The notes beneath the pieces were generated by a model that was not told the origin of the DNA, did no database searches, and saw only the letters and a program-made list of their open reading frames with translations. From Plasmodiophora brassicae (taxonomy: Eukaryota; Endomyxa; Phytomyxea; Plasmodiophorida; Plasmodiophoridae), in assembly GCA_039704465.1 (NCBI GenBank), contig JASFAU010000001.1, positions 992,001 through 1,056,000 of the forward strand: a DNA stretch of 64,000 nucleotides, read 5' to 3'. Below are positions 56,601 to 64,000 of the stretch, piece after piece (positions within the stretch are counted from its first letter, which is position 1; each line of letters opens with the position of its first letter). The translations under genes were made by a program, and so were the position numbers.

Positions 56601-57727
56601 GATGCAGAAGACGATATGGGATCTCTGGATTATGGAGGCGAGATCGACATCAACGAGATCGTTCTCCGCGAGCGCATCGGCGTTGGAGGGTTTGCCGAGG
56701 TAGAGTGCCGCTGTTCCATACGTGGCGGGCTCTGTAACGTCGTTTCACCTCAGGTCTATAAAGGCGAATGGCGGGGAACCGAGGTTGCCGTGAAGAAGTT
56801 GCTTGTCCAGAAGCAGGGTGCGGCAAGTCTGAAAGAATTCAGGAAAGAGGTGTCAATCCTCAGGTAACGTCGAGACACCGTCTCTTGACGTATCATGTCA
56901 CTTACGCGAGGGACAACCCAGGAGCCTGCGCCACCCTAACGTCGTGATGTTTATGGGGGCGTGCACGCGCCCACCTGATTTGTGTCTCGTGACGGAGCTC
57001 CTCCAGATGAGTTTGTTCGATCTCCTGCACAACACCGTCGTCAAGCTCAACGCGAAACTCCAAATCAAGATCGCTCTGGAAACGGCCACGGGCGTCAACT
57101 TCCTGCATCAGAGCCGCATTATTCACCGAGATCTCAAGAGCGCCAACCTTCTCGTAAGTCCCCTCGGGAATGCGCCAACGGCGTTGTTGTTGTTCTGAAT
57201 GGCAACCGACTCTGTCAGCTGGACAAACACTACGGCATCAAGGTGTCCGATTTCGGTCTGTCGCGGGTGAAAGCCCAGCAGATCATCATGACCGGGCAGT
57301 GCGGCACGTTCCAATGGATGGCCCCGGAGGGTAACGCCAGGCAGTCCTTCGCCCAGCAATGCGTCTGATCCCCGCACACACAGTGATCAGCAACGAGATG
57401 TACACCGAGAAGGCCGACGTGTACAGTTTCGGGATCATCGTCTGGGAGCTGTTTGCTCGCAAGGTCCCATTCGAGGGCATGAATGGCGTTCAGGTGCCGG
57501 CCGTACGGTAGGTGGTGCGCCGGCCGATTGCTGACCCTGTGGATCTGTAGGTCAGCGTCGCGGTCTCGACGAAAGGGTTGCGACCCGACATGCCACCCGA
57601 CGTGCCAGCGGGCGTCGCCAGGCTGATCGAAGACTGCTGGACGACAGATCCTCAGGCGAGGCCGACGTTCACCGACATCGTGCGCCGGCTGAAGTTGTTG
57701 CAACAATCGGACCCGTTCAATTCATGA
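53624..57727 (+). CDS. NAK-type pseudokinase / ANTH domain / TKL kinase fusion
   Basis: Eleven exons: 53624-53708, 53757-53881, 53940-55289, 55365-56002, 56064-56196, 56247-56699, 56754-56863, 56922-57153, 57219-57330, 57384-57493, 57551-57727; 1174 residues, every junction GT-AG and in phase. Residues 10-295 resemble Numb-associated kinases (AAK1/Ark1: YRSPEIVAI, DIWALGVVLYVMLFGRFPFE, SMLQITPSDRPDI), but the Gly-rich loop is LKSSGPSRK, HRD is HLG and DFG is DLG, so it is probably catalytically dead. Residues 340-615 match HIP1/Sla2-type ANTH (NGVVAYKSLQLVHKLLQEG, then PALPAEPPEP). An ENPF (NPF) motif lies near residue 857. Residues 911-1174 form an intact TKL kinase (IGVGGFAEVYKG, VAVKKL, HRDLKSANLL, SDFGLSR, WMAPE). 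If the intron after 56002 is not spliced, the first part ends at 56006 and a second gene could start at 56262. Confidence 0.75.
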
Positions 57728-57799
57728 TCAGGCGACATAATATTCGACAATCAGACCGAACGACTATCTATATTACCAGACCAGTTCGGGACGGGCGAC

Positions 57800-58471
57800 T
57801 CACGACCGGGCCATGGGTCGCGGGCAGTGGCTCTTCCACCTGGCATAGTACTTGGGCGATAGGCCCTGCATGTTCTTGACGTGCTTGTCGGCACCAGCGC
57901 CCAGCAATGTGGACGTCATTGCTGACGACCGCCGCATAGCGGCTAAGTGCAACGGGGTCTGCCCCATGCAATCGACCGCGTTCACGTTGGCCCCATGTCG
58001 GATCAGGACGTCGGCCATGGCAATGCTGTCCCTGAGCACCGCCAGGTGAAGCGCCGTCGACCCCGACACGTCGCCCGCATTGATGTCGAACCTGGACAGC
58101 GATGCGTCGTGATCATCATCATCATCATCCAGAACGACGTCCAGCATCAGGCGCCAGTCGGAGTGGACGGCGAAATGCAACGGCGTCATCTGGAACCTGG
58201 TCACGAATGCGACAGGATCGTAGGCGCGCAACGCAAGCGCGATCACACGCCGCTTGCCACGGTCGTCCAACCGGGACCGATGCACGGCGTCGAACGGGTT
58301 CTCGCTGGATAGCATGTTCTGGATCGCCTGACGGACGTCTGGCAGGCGCTCGATCAAGGCGGGCCACCAGCCGTACAGCTGAAGCAGGTGCCGCAGCGTC
58401 AGGAACCGCAAGATATGCACCAGGACGTCGTCGGGCAACGACCCGGCCAGGACGTGCACGGCGGCGCTCAT
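57800..58471 (-). CDS. F-box-like protein with ankyrin repeats
   Basis: 223 residues from ATG at 58471 to the stop at 57800; the frame is open to 58741 and could carry a longer Pro/Ser/Arg-rich N-terminus. Near the N-terminus LPDDVLVHILRFLTLRHLLQL resembles an F-box, the Skp1-binding helix bundle. Three ankyrin repeats follow (TPLHFAVHSDWRLMLDVVL, TALHLAVLRDSIAMADVLI, TPLHLAAMRRSSAMTSTLL), separated by an acidic loop. F-box proteins select targets for SCF ubiquitin ligases; ankyrin repeats would be the target-binding part. Its 3' end lies 72 bases from the end of the kinase-ANTH fusion gene (convergent). Confidence 0.68.
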   Translation of the reverse strand: MSAAVHVLAGSLPDDVLVHILRFLTLRHLLQLYGWWPALIERLPDVRQAIQNMLSSENPFDAVHRSRLDDRGKRRVIALALRAYDPVAFVTRFQMTPLHFAVHSDWRLMLDVVLDDDDDDHDASLSRFDINAGDVSGSTALHLAVLRDSIAMADVLIRHGANVNAVDCMGQTPLHLAAMRRSSAMTSTLLGAGADKHVKNMQGLSPKYYARWKSHCPRPMARS

Positions 58472-59068
58472 GGCCTCGCCCGTATCGGCGTCAACGTCGT
58501 TGGACCTACCGGCGCTATTGTTAGCGAATGGTCGAGCGTTCGTCTGGCTGGTGGCCCGGTCCGGCGACGGGGCCACTCCCTGCCTTCTTACTGGTACACG
58601 CGTGGTACGTGCAGGCGACGCCGCGGGCTGATCCGATGCACCTGCGAGTTGTTTCGACCGACGCCCGCGGTCACTCGACGAACCGGGCGCTGCATGATGG
58701 AGGGCGACGTTCCAGTGCAGGTTCAGACCGCAGACCGCCATCGCCTAGGTGGACGACGCCATATCTACCCTGCTGCTGCCACGACTCTTGGCGCGTGCCT
58801 GCCTGCCTGACACTGGCTGGGCTGGCCGCCACGTATACTGGTCACTGGGTCCCGGTTCAGGACTCCCGAACGTCATTGGGAACAACGTGCCTACGGCGCC
58901 AAACCGGGGGCGTTAGTGCTGGATCGCCCGGGGAGCAAGCAGGTGGTCCCAGGGCGATTGTCCGTCTGTGGACGACCGTCGTGACGTCACGGCCAGGTGG
59001 TTCGACCATGACGTCATGACGGTTAGCTGCCGGGGTGCTTATTCGAGATATTTGTCATCTGGCGGTGT
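58472..59068. other. Divergent intergenic region
   Basis: About 600 bases between the minus-strand F-box-like gene and a plus-strand secreted-protein frame. The left 270 bases may code for an N-terminal extension of the F-box-like protein. Nothing else recognised. Confidence 0.35.
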
Positions 59069-59701
59069 ATGGCTCGCCTAGCGCGCGTTCGCCATGTTAT
59101 TGCAGCCACCATCGTAACGGTCCTGGTCGCCTGCGACCTGGCGTACGCATCCGGTAACGGCGTGTGGAAGGGCGACGAGGCCTCGGCTGTGCAACGACCC
59201 GTCGAGCGTCGTCAGTCGGATATCGGCCCGATAACGCCCCGACCTAGTGGGCCAGTTATGGACCCGTCGAGGCAGTCGCCCCGAAGAAGCGACCGCGATC
59301 CCGTTCATGAACGTGCCGACGAGCACGTGCGTCACCGCGATCACGGCCCGGTGGCAGCGGATCAGCACGTCGACGACAGCGCTGGTGCCAACGGCCAGCA
59401 ACATCGAACGCGTGACAACGCGGCCGTCGAGGGCGATCGTCCACGTGGGCGCGATGCCGATGGCCAATCGGGGGCCGCTGGACAGTGGTCCCCCGTTGCA
59501 GGGAACCAGACTGCTGCGGACGATGATCGCGACCCACGTGGGCGCTTCCATCAGGACCACGAGGACAGACAGACGGACAGCGACGTGACCGTCATCGACA
59601 ACCACGTTGTCGACCATGAACGGCGCCCGCGGTTCGTCTCCAAGGACAACAGCATGACGACGTCGGTGATGCGCGTCGACGGGAGCACCCTCGTCCGGTA
59701 G
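59069..59701 (+). CDS. Putative secreted low-complexity protein
   Basis: 210 residues from ATG at 59069 to TAG. The start has a good signal peptide (RHVIAATIVTVLVACDLAYA). The rest is hydrophilic and rich in Arg, Asp, His and Gln, with no Cys pairs or known domain. A second plus-strand frame (59247-59588) and a long minus-strand frame overlap it, so a spliced protein switching frames in the middle is possible. The last 40 residues (DNHVVDHERRPRFVSKDNSM) look like ordinary coding sequence. Function unknown. Confidence 0.4.
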   Translation: MARLARVRHVIAATIVTVLVACDLAYASGNGVWKGDEASAVQRPVERRQSDIGPITPRPSGPVMDPSRQSPRRSDRDPVHERADEHVRHRDHGPVAADQHVDDSAGANGQQHRTRDNAAVEGDRPRGRDADGQSGAAGQWSPVAGNQTAADDDRDPRGRFHQDHEDRQTDSDVTVIDNHVVDHERRPRFVSKDNSMTTSVMRVDGSTLVR

Positions 59702-59836
59702 CCGGCCACATGGCGAACGGATCCTGTACCATAAGTGCACGTCCGGATTCGTCGCAGGCCATGTCGCGGCACATAACTTGATCATAACTCGAAACCTGGG
59801 TATAAATTGTATTTCGGAAGTCGACGCGGGCATCGT

Positions 59837-60310
59837 TTACTCGTTGTCGCTGGCCTTGGGGATCGAGGCCAGCAGCTGGGCGCGCTTGAGGTACTCGGAT
59901 GTCTGCGGCGCCTGGACGCTCTTCAGCTGGGCGCCCGCCTTGATCTGCGACTGGACCTTGCAGAGCGTGGAGAAGGTGCCCTCGGCGGGCGCGTCGACAT
60001 GGTTCAGCGCCTTGCCCTTGACGACCTCGCCCTGGAGCTTGCACTGCTGCAGGAGCGTGCTCTCGTTCTGCGGGGCCTCGACAGGCGACAGGTCGACGCC
60101 CTTCTTGATCTCGGCCTCGAGCGACAGGATGTCCTTGAACGTGACGCGGTCGTCCGTCTCACAGTGCTTCAGCTGGACGCCCTTCTTGATGCCGGCCTCG
60201 ACCGCCAGCACGTTCTGAATGTCGACGCGCGGCAGCGGCTGCGCCTTCTTCAGCTCGACGTCGTCGCCGCCGGAGATCTGGTCCAGGACGCTCTTGTCCA
60301 TGCCGGGCAT
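59837..60310 (-). CDS. Beta-thymosin/WH2-repeat actin-binding protein
   Basis: 157 residues from ATG at 60310 (60301 is a second possible start) to the stop at 59837, no intron. Four copies of a repeat of about 32 residues can be aligned: IKKGVQLKHCETDDRVTF, IKKGVDLSPVEAPQNEST, VVKGKALNHVDAPAEGTF and IKAGAQLKSVQAPQTSEY. The L-K/S-x-V-E-A/T core is the actin-contacting LKKTET-type motif of beta-thymosins, actobindin and ciboulot. These proteins bind actin monomers, in repeat forms promoting or buffering filament assembly. G/C-ending codons are strongly preferred, suggesting high expression. Together with alpha-actinin it indicates an active actin cytoskeleton. Confidence 0.85.
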   Translation of the reverse strand: MPGMDKSVLDQISGGDDVELKKAQPLPRVDIQNVLAVEAGIKKGVQLKHCETDDRVTFKDILSLEAEIKKGVDLSPVEAPQNESTLLQQCKLQGEVVKGKALNHVDAPAEGTFSTLCKVQSQIKAGAQLKSVQAPQTSEYLKRAQLLASIPKASDNE

Positions 60311-60564
60311 GTCGTATATCGAGGATGTCGACGTGTCCGAATCACAGCAGTTTGGTTGACTGACAACAGCAGGCGAGAGAGGCCCCGACCGGGACAGGCA
60401 GGACACACGCGACTGAGGCCTGATTCGAAAATAGGATGGCGCCTGGCTATTTTCAGAGCGGTCGCTGGGCACGACAACAACAACGACACGCGTTCCTGTT
60501 CATTGATCGTGATGGTGGGGGCGCAGGTCCAATAAACAGCTGCTGTCGTCGTCGCCGTCGGGGA

Positions 60565-62277
60565 TCAGCCGTCAAACATCGATGTGTCGACAACGAAGCC
60601 CATATCGTTCGCTAGCGACACCATGTTGTCGTCCATGATGTCCTCGAAGCCCCGCGACCGACCACCAAACAGGCCGGTGACGTGTTGCTTGAACCGCGAC
60701 CACCAGAACGACACCGACAGGACGGCAAGACTTAGACGAAACGTGCAGACCTCGACAGCACGACGCATCAGGCCATTGATCGTGTTTGTTTGTGCCGCCC
60801 TGTGCTTCCCCAAGGACGCGACGGCGTGCTGGGCCATAACAGCAATGCGGTTGACCGGGCTGCCCAGCGCCTTGTTGTTGCTGCGGACGAGATTCAGGCT
60901 CCTACCGATGAAGATGAGCTCCTTTGGCATGACGGTCGTGTGCTGTAGATGATTCTTCAGGCCCTGTTTAGCCGCCATCTGTATCTCGTAGAGGTCTGCC
61001 GTACTTGTCGGCGCGGACGCACTGTGGTTCGAAGCTGGCCGCCATGGACGCATCAACGTTGCCGACGCGAACAGCTGCGCATCGCCCAAGCCCCACTTCT
61101 TCACGATTCGTTCAACAACCGGCAGATCGTAGGTAAATAGCGACCGCCATAAGCGGCAGTAATCCAGACGGAACTCGGGAGATTCTTCGACGTATAAACC
61201 TGAGCCGACCGCATGTAAGCGCGTTGCCGATTGACTCGTCAACCTACACGGCATTACCATGGTCAATGAGAACGACTTCGGGTCCACCGTCGGCACGTCG
61301 CCGAATCAAGATGTTGCCAGGATGTGGGTCGCAGTGGGTGAACCCGGTCATGAATATCTGGTGGGAGAACAAGTCGACAATCGTAGACATGACAGCGTTG
61401 ACGTCGTACTTCTCTTCCTTGAGGCTGTCCAGGTCCGTCAACGGTATCCCGTCGATCCATTCGCAGGTCAACACCCGTTTCGTTGAGCATTCCTCAACGA
61501 CGGCAGGAATGTGGACACGTTTCGCTAGCGATGGGGACAACTCGTTCCTGGAACGGTAGGAGTTCCTGGCTTCATTCTCGAAATCAGTCTCCAGGCGGAG
61601 CTGCGAACCGACGTAATCCGCCGACCACGATAACGGCAAGTCAAACAGCTTCTCCATGATCATCAGCAGCGTGCGGTGCAGAAACAAGTCAGAGCCGATC
61701 TGAGCGGAAATGGCCGGACGCTGAACTTTGACCGCCACCCGTCTCCCTGTCCAAAGAGCGTTGAGCCATCAACCTCCAACACTATAACTATAGCAGCGGT
61801 ACCGTCATGCAAGGTGGCGCGATGCACCTGGGCAATCGAGGCGGACGCGCAAGGAACGGGGTCGAACTCCTTGAAAATCCTCTCGGGTGCATCGCCAAGC
61901 TCCTGGGTGATAACCTGTTGCACTTGCTCGATCGGGACAGGCGGTGCCTTATCATACAGCGTGCGGAACTGGGCGAACGGGCGCGGCAGGACTTGCAGCG
62001 ATGCGATCTGCTGCCCGAATTTGATGTACAGGCCTCCGTTCTTCCGACACGTCTCCAGGATCCTGGTGGCGCACCGCTCATGGACGCGCTCTAGCGCATC
62101 CGCATCGCGGCCGGCCCGAAAATTCACCTTGTAGTCGACGGCGACCAGCGCCCCGTTCCACGCGGCTCGCACGCTGCGCTGCATGGCGTCGGCCATCACG
62201 TAGTGGTCGATGCCGGCTCCCATGCCGGCGACGACAACGCCGGCCGCCATGGCAACCCGCACTCGTCGCCGACCCAT
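60565..62277 (-). CDS. ADCK1: ADCK1-like atypical (UbiB/ABC1) kinase
   Basis: Three exons on the minus strand: 62277-61803, 61746-61258, 61199-60565; 532 residues, introns 56 and 58 bases. UbiB-family proteins are mitochondrial atypical kinase/ATPases linked to coenzyme Q and membrane lipid homeostasis. Mot-ifs in order: GGLYIKFGQQIASL (the K-x-G-Q motif), ASIAQVHRATLHDG (Ala-rich loop replacing the Gly-rich loop), RRVAVKVQRP with the catalytic Lys, ETDFENEARN, FTHCDPHPGNILI (catalytic loop) and LIDHGLYVEESPEFRLDYC, where DHG replaces DFG. Splicing creates DGRRVAVKVQRP and IDHGLY exactly as in human ADCK1. The hydrophobic N-terminus (AMAAGVVVAGMGAGI) could act as a mitochondrial signal-anchor. 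The start could lie further upstream. Confidence 0.9.
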
Positions 62278-62511
62278 CCCTCGACAGCCACCACCGCACT
62301 GAGCGGCAGCAGTTCCAGAATGAAATCGACAGTCATCGCCGCAGGGGGGCTCCCTTTTTTCTCGACGTTCGATCGAACAGCTCCCGCGAGCACGGTGGAA
62401 CAAAAATAGTCGCGCGCCGCCGAGCGAGGACAGTCGTCTGTGCCGCCGCCGGCAGAACTGCAACTCGAGCTGCAATGTCACAGCCACCTACTTCATTTGG
62501 AGTCATAGCGA

Positions 62512-64000
62512 CTAGATGAATTTAGAGATGGCGGCATGGATGTCGCGGAGGTTGCTGGGCGGCGCCCGTTTGTCGACAATGTTGCGGATGACGTCGTCGA
62601 AGCGCGTAGGCGGCGACGGTTCAGGAGGGGAACGCTGCCAGGACGCCGACCAGTGATGCATGGCGAATGAGTATTGCGTTCGGAAGCGGCGTTTGTCGGC
62701 GTCGCACAGGGCGCGCATGGTATTGGGAAGCGGGAAGAGAACGGCGGAGGGGAGGACGACGATGGATTCGCGAACCATCCTGCCCAGGTCGAGTTCGTTC
62801 CCGCAGAACCTGGTGAGCATGCCGGGGCCCGTTGCATCCATCAGCGCGGTTGCGCTTCGATCTCGGTTCGTGGACGTCATGGCATCGAGCACGTCAGAGG
62901 CGAACGAAAGGCGGGGCGTGCACCCGATGACCGAGTTCATGATTTCGACGTGGCCTGTGCTCCCGAACCCGACGAAGGCAGAGTATCGCGTCACAAGATC
63001 ATCGAGTGGCGATAAGACGTCGAAATCAACGTCGAGGTAGACGCCACCGTACTGGAACATGATCTCCCAGCGCAGGACATCGGCACGACCGACAGCGGTG
63101 TCAGCGGCGTCGAACAGATCCCGGCGACGCATCTCCATGTCGATAACATCATCATCGGTCCACAAGCGGTAGTCCCAGTCAGGATGCAGGTCCCTTATCC
63201 TCGATGCCCGACGTCGCATGTCAGCAGGGGCGCCCTTTAAGTCGCCCAGCCATATCTGGTGAATCCGTTGCGGTATCGAGCCGGCAGGCCGCTCGTCTCT
63301 GATGCGGGCGTACGCCGTTCGAAACTTACTCAGCCAAGCTTCGTCATCTGAGGAATACAGTCCAAATGAGATCAGATGCAGCGCCATGCCCTCGTCAAAC
63401 GTTGCAGGCAACCAGGCGGCATGCCCGGCCTCATCACGAAACGGTGTCTCCAGTCGAACAACGTCGAGGTTTCGCTTGGGCACTGTCGAACAGGACCGTC
63501 GAAGTTTGGCGAAAATGACGTCCGGGTGATCGTTGACCGACACCGGTTCGTCCGGGTCGTAGGCAACGTCGATCTGCCATGGTTTCGGCGACGACGAGTA
63601 ATGCAGGATGCATAGGTCGACCGTGTCGCTCCAATAGTTCGGGCACTTGCGTGTGAAGACGCGCATGGTTCGTTGCGCGTTGCAACCGAACGGTAGTCGG
63701 GCAGCGGAATCCATTGTGTACCATTCCGGGTACATGGCGTTCAGGTACCCAGTGTCGCCACCGTCGTACGATTTCACAGCGGGAGCGTTCCGCAGCAGAC
63801 GATCGAAAGTTGCCGAACACGGTCGTATCAGAAGGACGCCGGCATTGAAGTTGTCAGGTGGGAACAGGTCTGGTGCCGCCGCCAAATCAACGCGATCGAG
63901 ACGATCGAACAGGTGCTCGGGATTCTTCAGCACGACACAATCGGCATCAATGTACAGGACGCGTCCGACACCGAGCATGTCGAGCTGCCAGATTCGGAGC
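62512..64000 (-). CDS. GT8-GT32 bifunctional glycosyltransferase, 5' partial
   Basis: The minus-strand frame is open at the window edge and reads about 496 residues to the stop at 62512. The first half is a GT8 (glycogenin/galactinol synthase-like) domain: RVLYIDADCVVL with the D-x-D motif, NFNAGVLLIRP, GGDTGYLNAMYPEWY and a late HYSSSPKPW that supplies the metal-binding His. The second half (from about residue 240) is a GT32-type DXD domain: RIHQIWLGDLKGAP, RLWTDDDV, RADVLRWEIMFQYGGVYLDV and DFDVLS. GT8 enzymes commonly transfer glucose or galactose and GT32 mannose or other sugars, in the cytosol or Golgi. A fused pair suggests sequential sugar additions to one acceptor. The N-terminus, with any signal anchor, is outside the window. 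Confidence 0.88.
   Translation of the reverse strand, partial: LRIWQLDMLGVGRVLYIDADCVVLKNPEHLFDRLDRVDLAAAPDLFPPDNFNAGVLLIRPCSATFDRLLRNAPAVKSYDGGDTGYLNAMYPEWYTMDSAARLPFGCNAQRTMRVFTRKCPNYWSDTVDLCILHYSSSPKPWQIDVAYDPDEPVSVNDHPDVIFAKLRRSCSTVPKRNLDVVRLETPFRDEAGHAAWLPATFDEGMALHLISFGLYSSDDEAWLSKFRTAYARIRDERPAGSIPQRIHQIWLGDLKGAPADMRRRASRIRDLHPDWDYRLWTDDDVIDMEMRRRDLFDAADTAVGRADVLRWEIMFQYGGVYLDVDFDVLSPLDDLVTRYSAFVGFGSTGHVEIMNSVIGCTPRLSFASDVLDAMTSTNRDRSATALMDATGPGMLTRFCGNELDLGRMVRESIVVLPSAVLFPLPNTMRALCDADKRRFRTQYSFAMHHWSASWQRSPPEPSPPTRFDDVIRNIVDKRAPPSNLRDIHAAISKFI

Noticed and set aside
59078..59833. 251-codon minus-strand frame opposite the putative secreted protein.
   Set aside because: It lacks a signal or domain and overlaps a plus-strand frame with a good signal peptide. 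The call remains uncertain, so the plus-strand gene was given low confidence.

Overview
The window is nuclear DNA from a GC-rich, gene-dense unicellular eukaryote. Nearly every gene on either strand can be assembled from short exons with GT-AG introns, mostly 48-66 bases and a few near 30, often with a CTGAC or CTAAC branch-point-like site before the acceptor. The content points to a cilium- or flagellum-bearing lineage in or near the opisthokont/amoebozoan part of the tree: a DZIP1-type ciliary protein, a TPH-like coiled-coil protein, alpha-actinin, beta-thymosin repeats, Integrator subunit 6, and a fungal-style GPI-anchored GH16 Crh enzyme. I do not name a species. I saw no tRNA, rRNA, CRISPR or transposon, but did not search for RNA genes exhaustively.

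Layout. 1-6.8 kb: the 3' end of a 7TM-RGS gene, an unknown gene, a coiled-coil protein, mitochondrial EF-Ts and a divergent cyclophilin-40. 7.5-14.6 kb: Crh-like GH16 enzyme, alpha/beta hydrolase, INTS6, a small myristoylation-candidate protein and mRNA cap methyltransferase. 15-26.8 kb: a PHD reader, a MAP2K-like kinase with a likely GC-AG intron, a PA-domain 7TM protein, a Dbp2/DDX5 helicase with a long intron, and an LMBR1-family protein. 27-39 kb: DZIP1-like gene, a two-LamG-domain receptor, several membrane or secreted proteins, and a Skp1-like/ankyrin protein. 39.3-50.8 kb: alpha-actinin, then a tandem array of five 7TM-RGS genes (one a pseudogene) interrupted by a PrsW-type intramembrane protease. 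51-64 kb: HSP70 with heat-shock elements, a large predicted protein joining a degenerate NAK kinase, a HIP1/Sla2-type ANTH domain, an NPF motif and an intact TKL kinase, an F-box-like/ankyrin protein, a beta-thymosin repeat protein, ADCK1, and a GT8-GT32 glycosyltransferase running off the end.

Functional themes. G-protein signalling is prominent: five apparently intact or near-intact 7TM-RGS genes including the partial one at the left edge, plus one or two other 7TM proteins. A second theme is endocytosis and actin: ANTH-kinase fusion, alpha-actinin and beta-thymosin. A third is cell surface or wall: Crh, LamG receptor, GT8-GT32, and small secreted proteins. The most novel-looking item is the NAK-ANTH-TKL fusion at 53624-57727; next are the 7TM-RGS array with a decayed member and the PA-domain 7TM protein. 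All exon models were built by hand from reading-frame continuity, splice sites and family similarity, so starts and a few junctions are provisional and are flagged.
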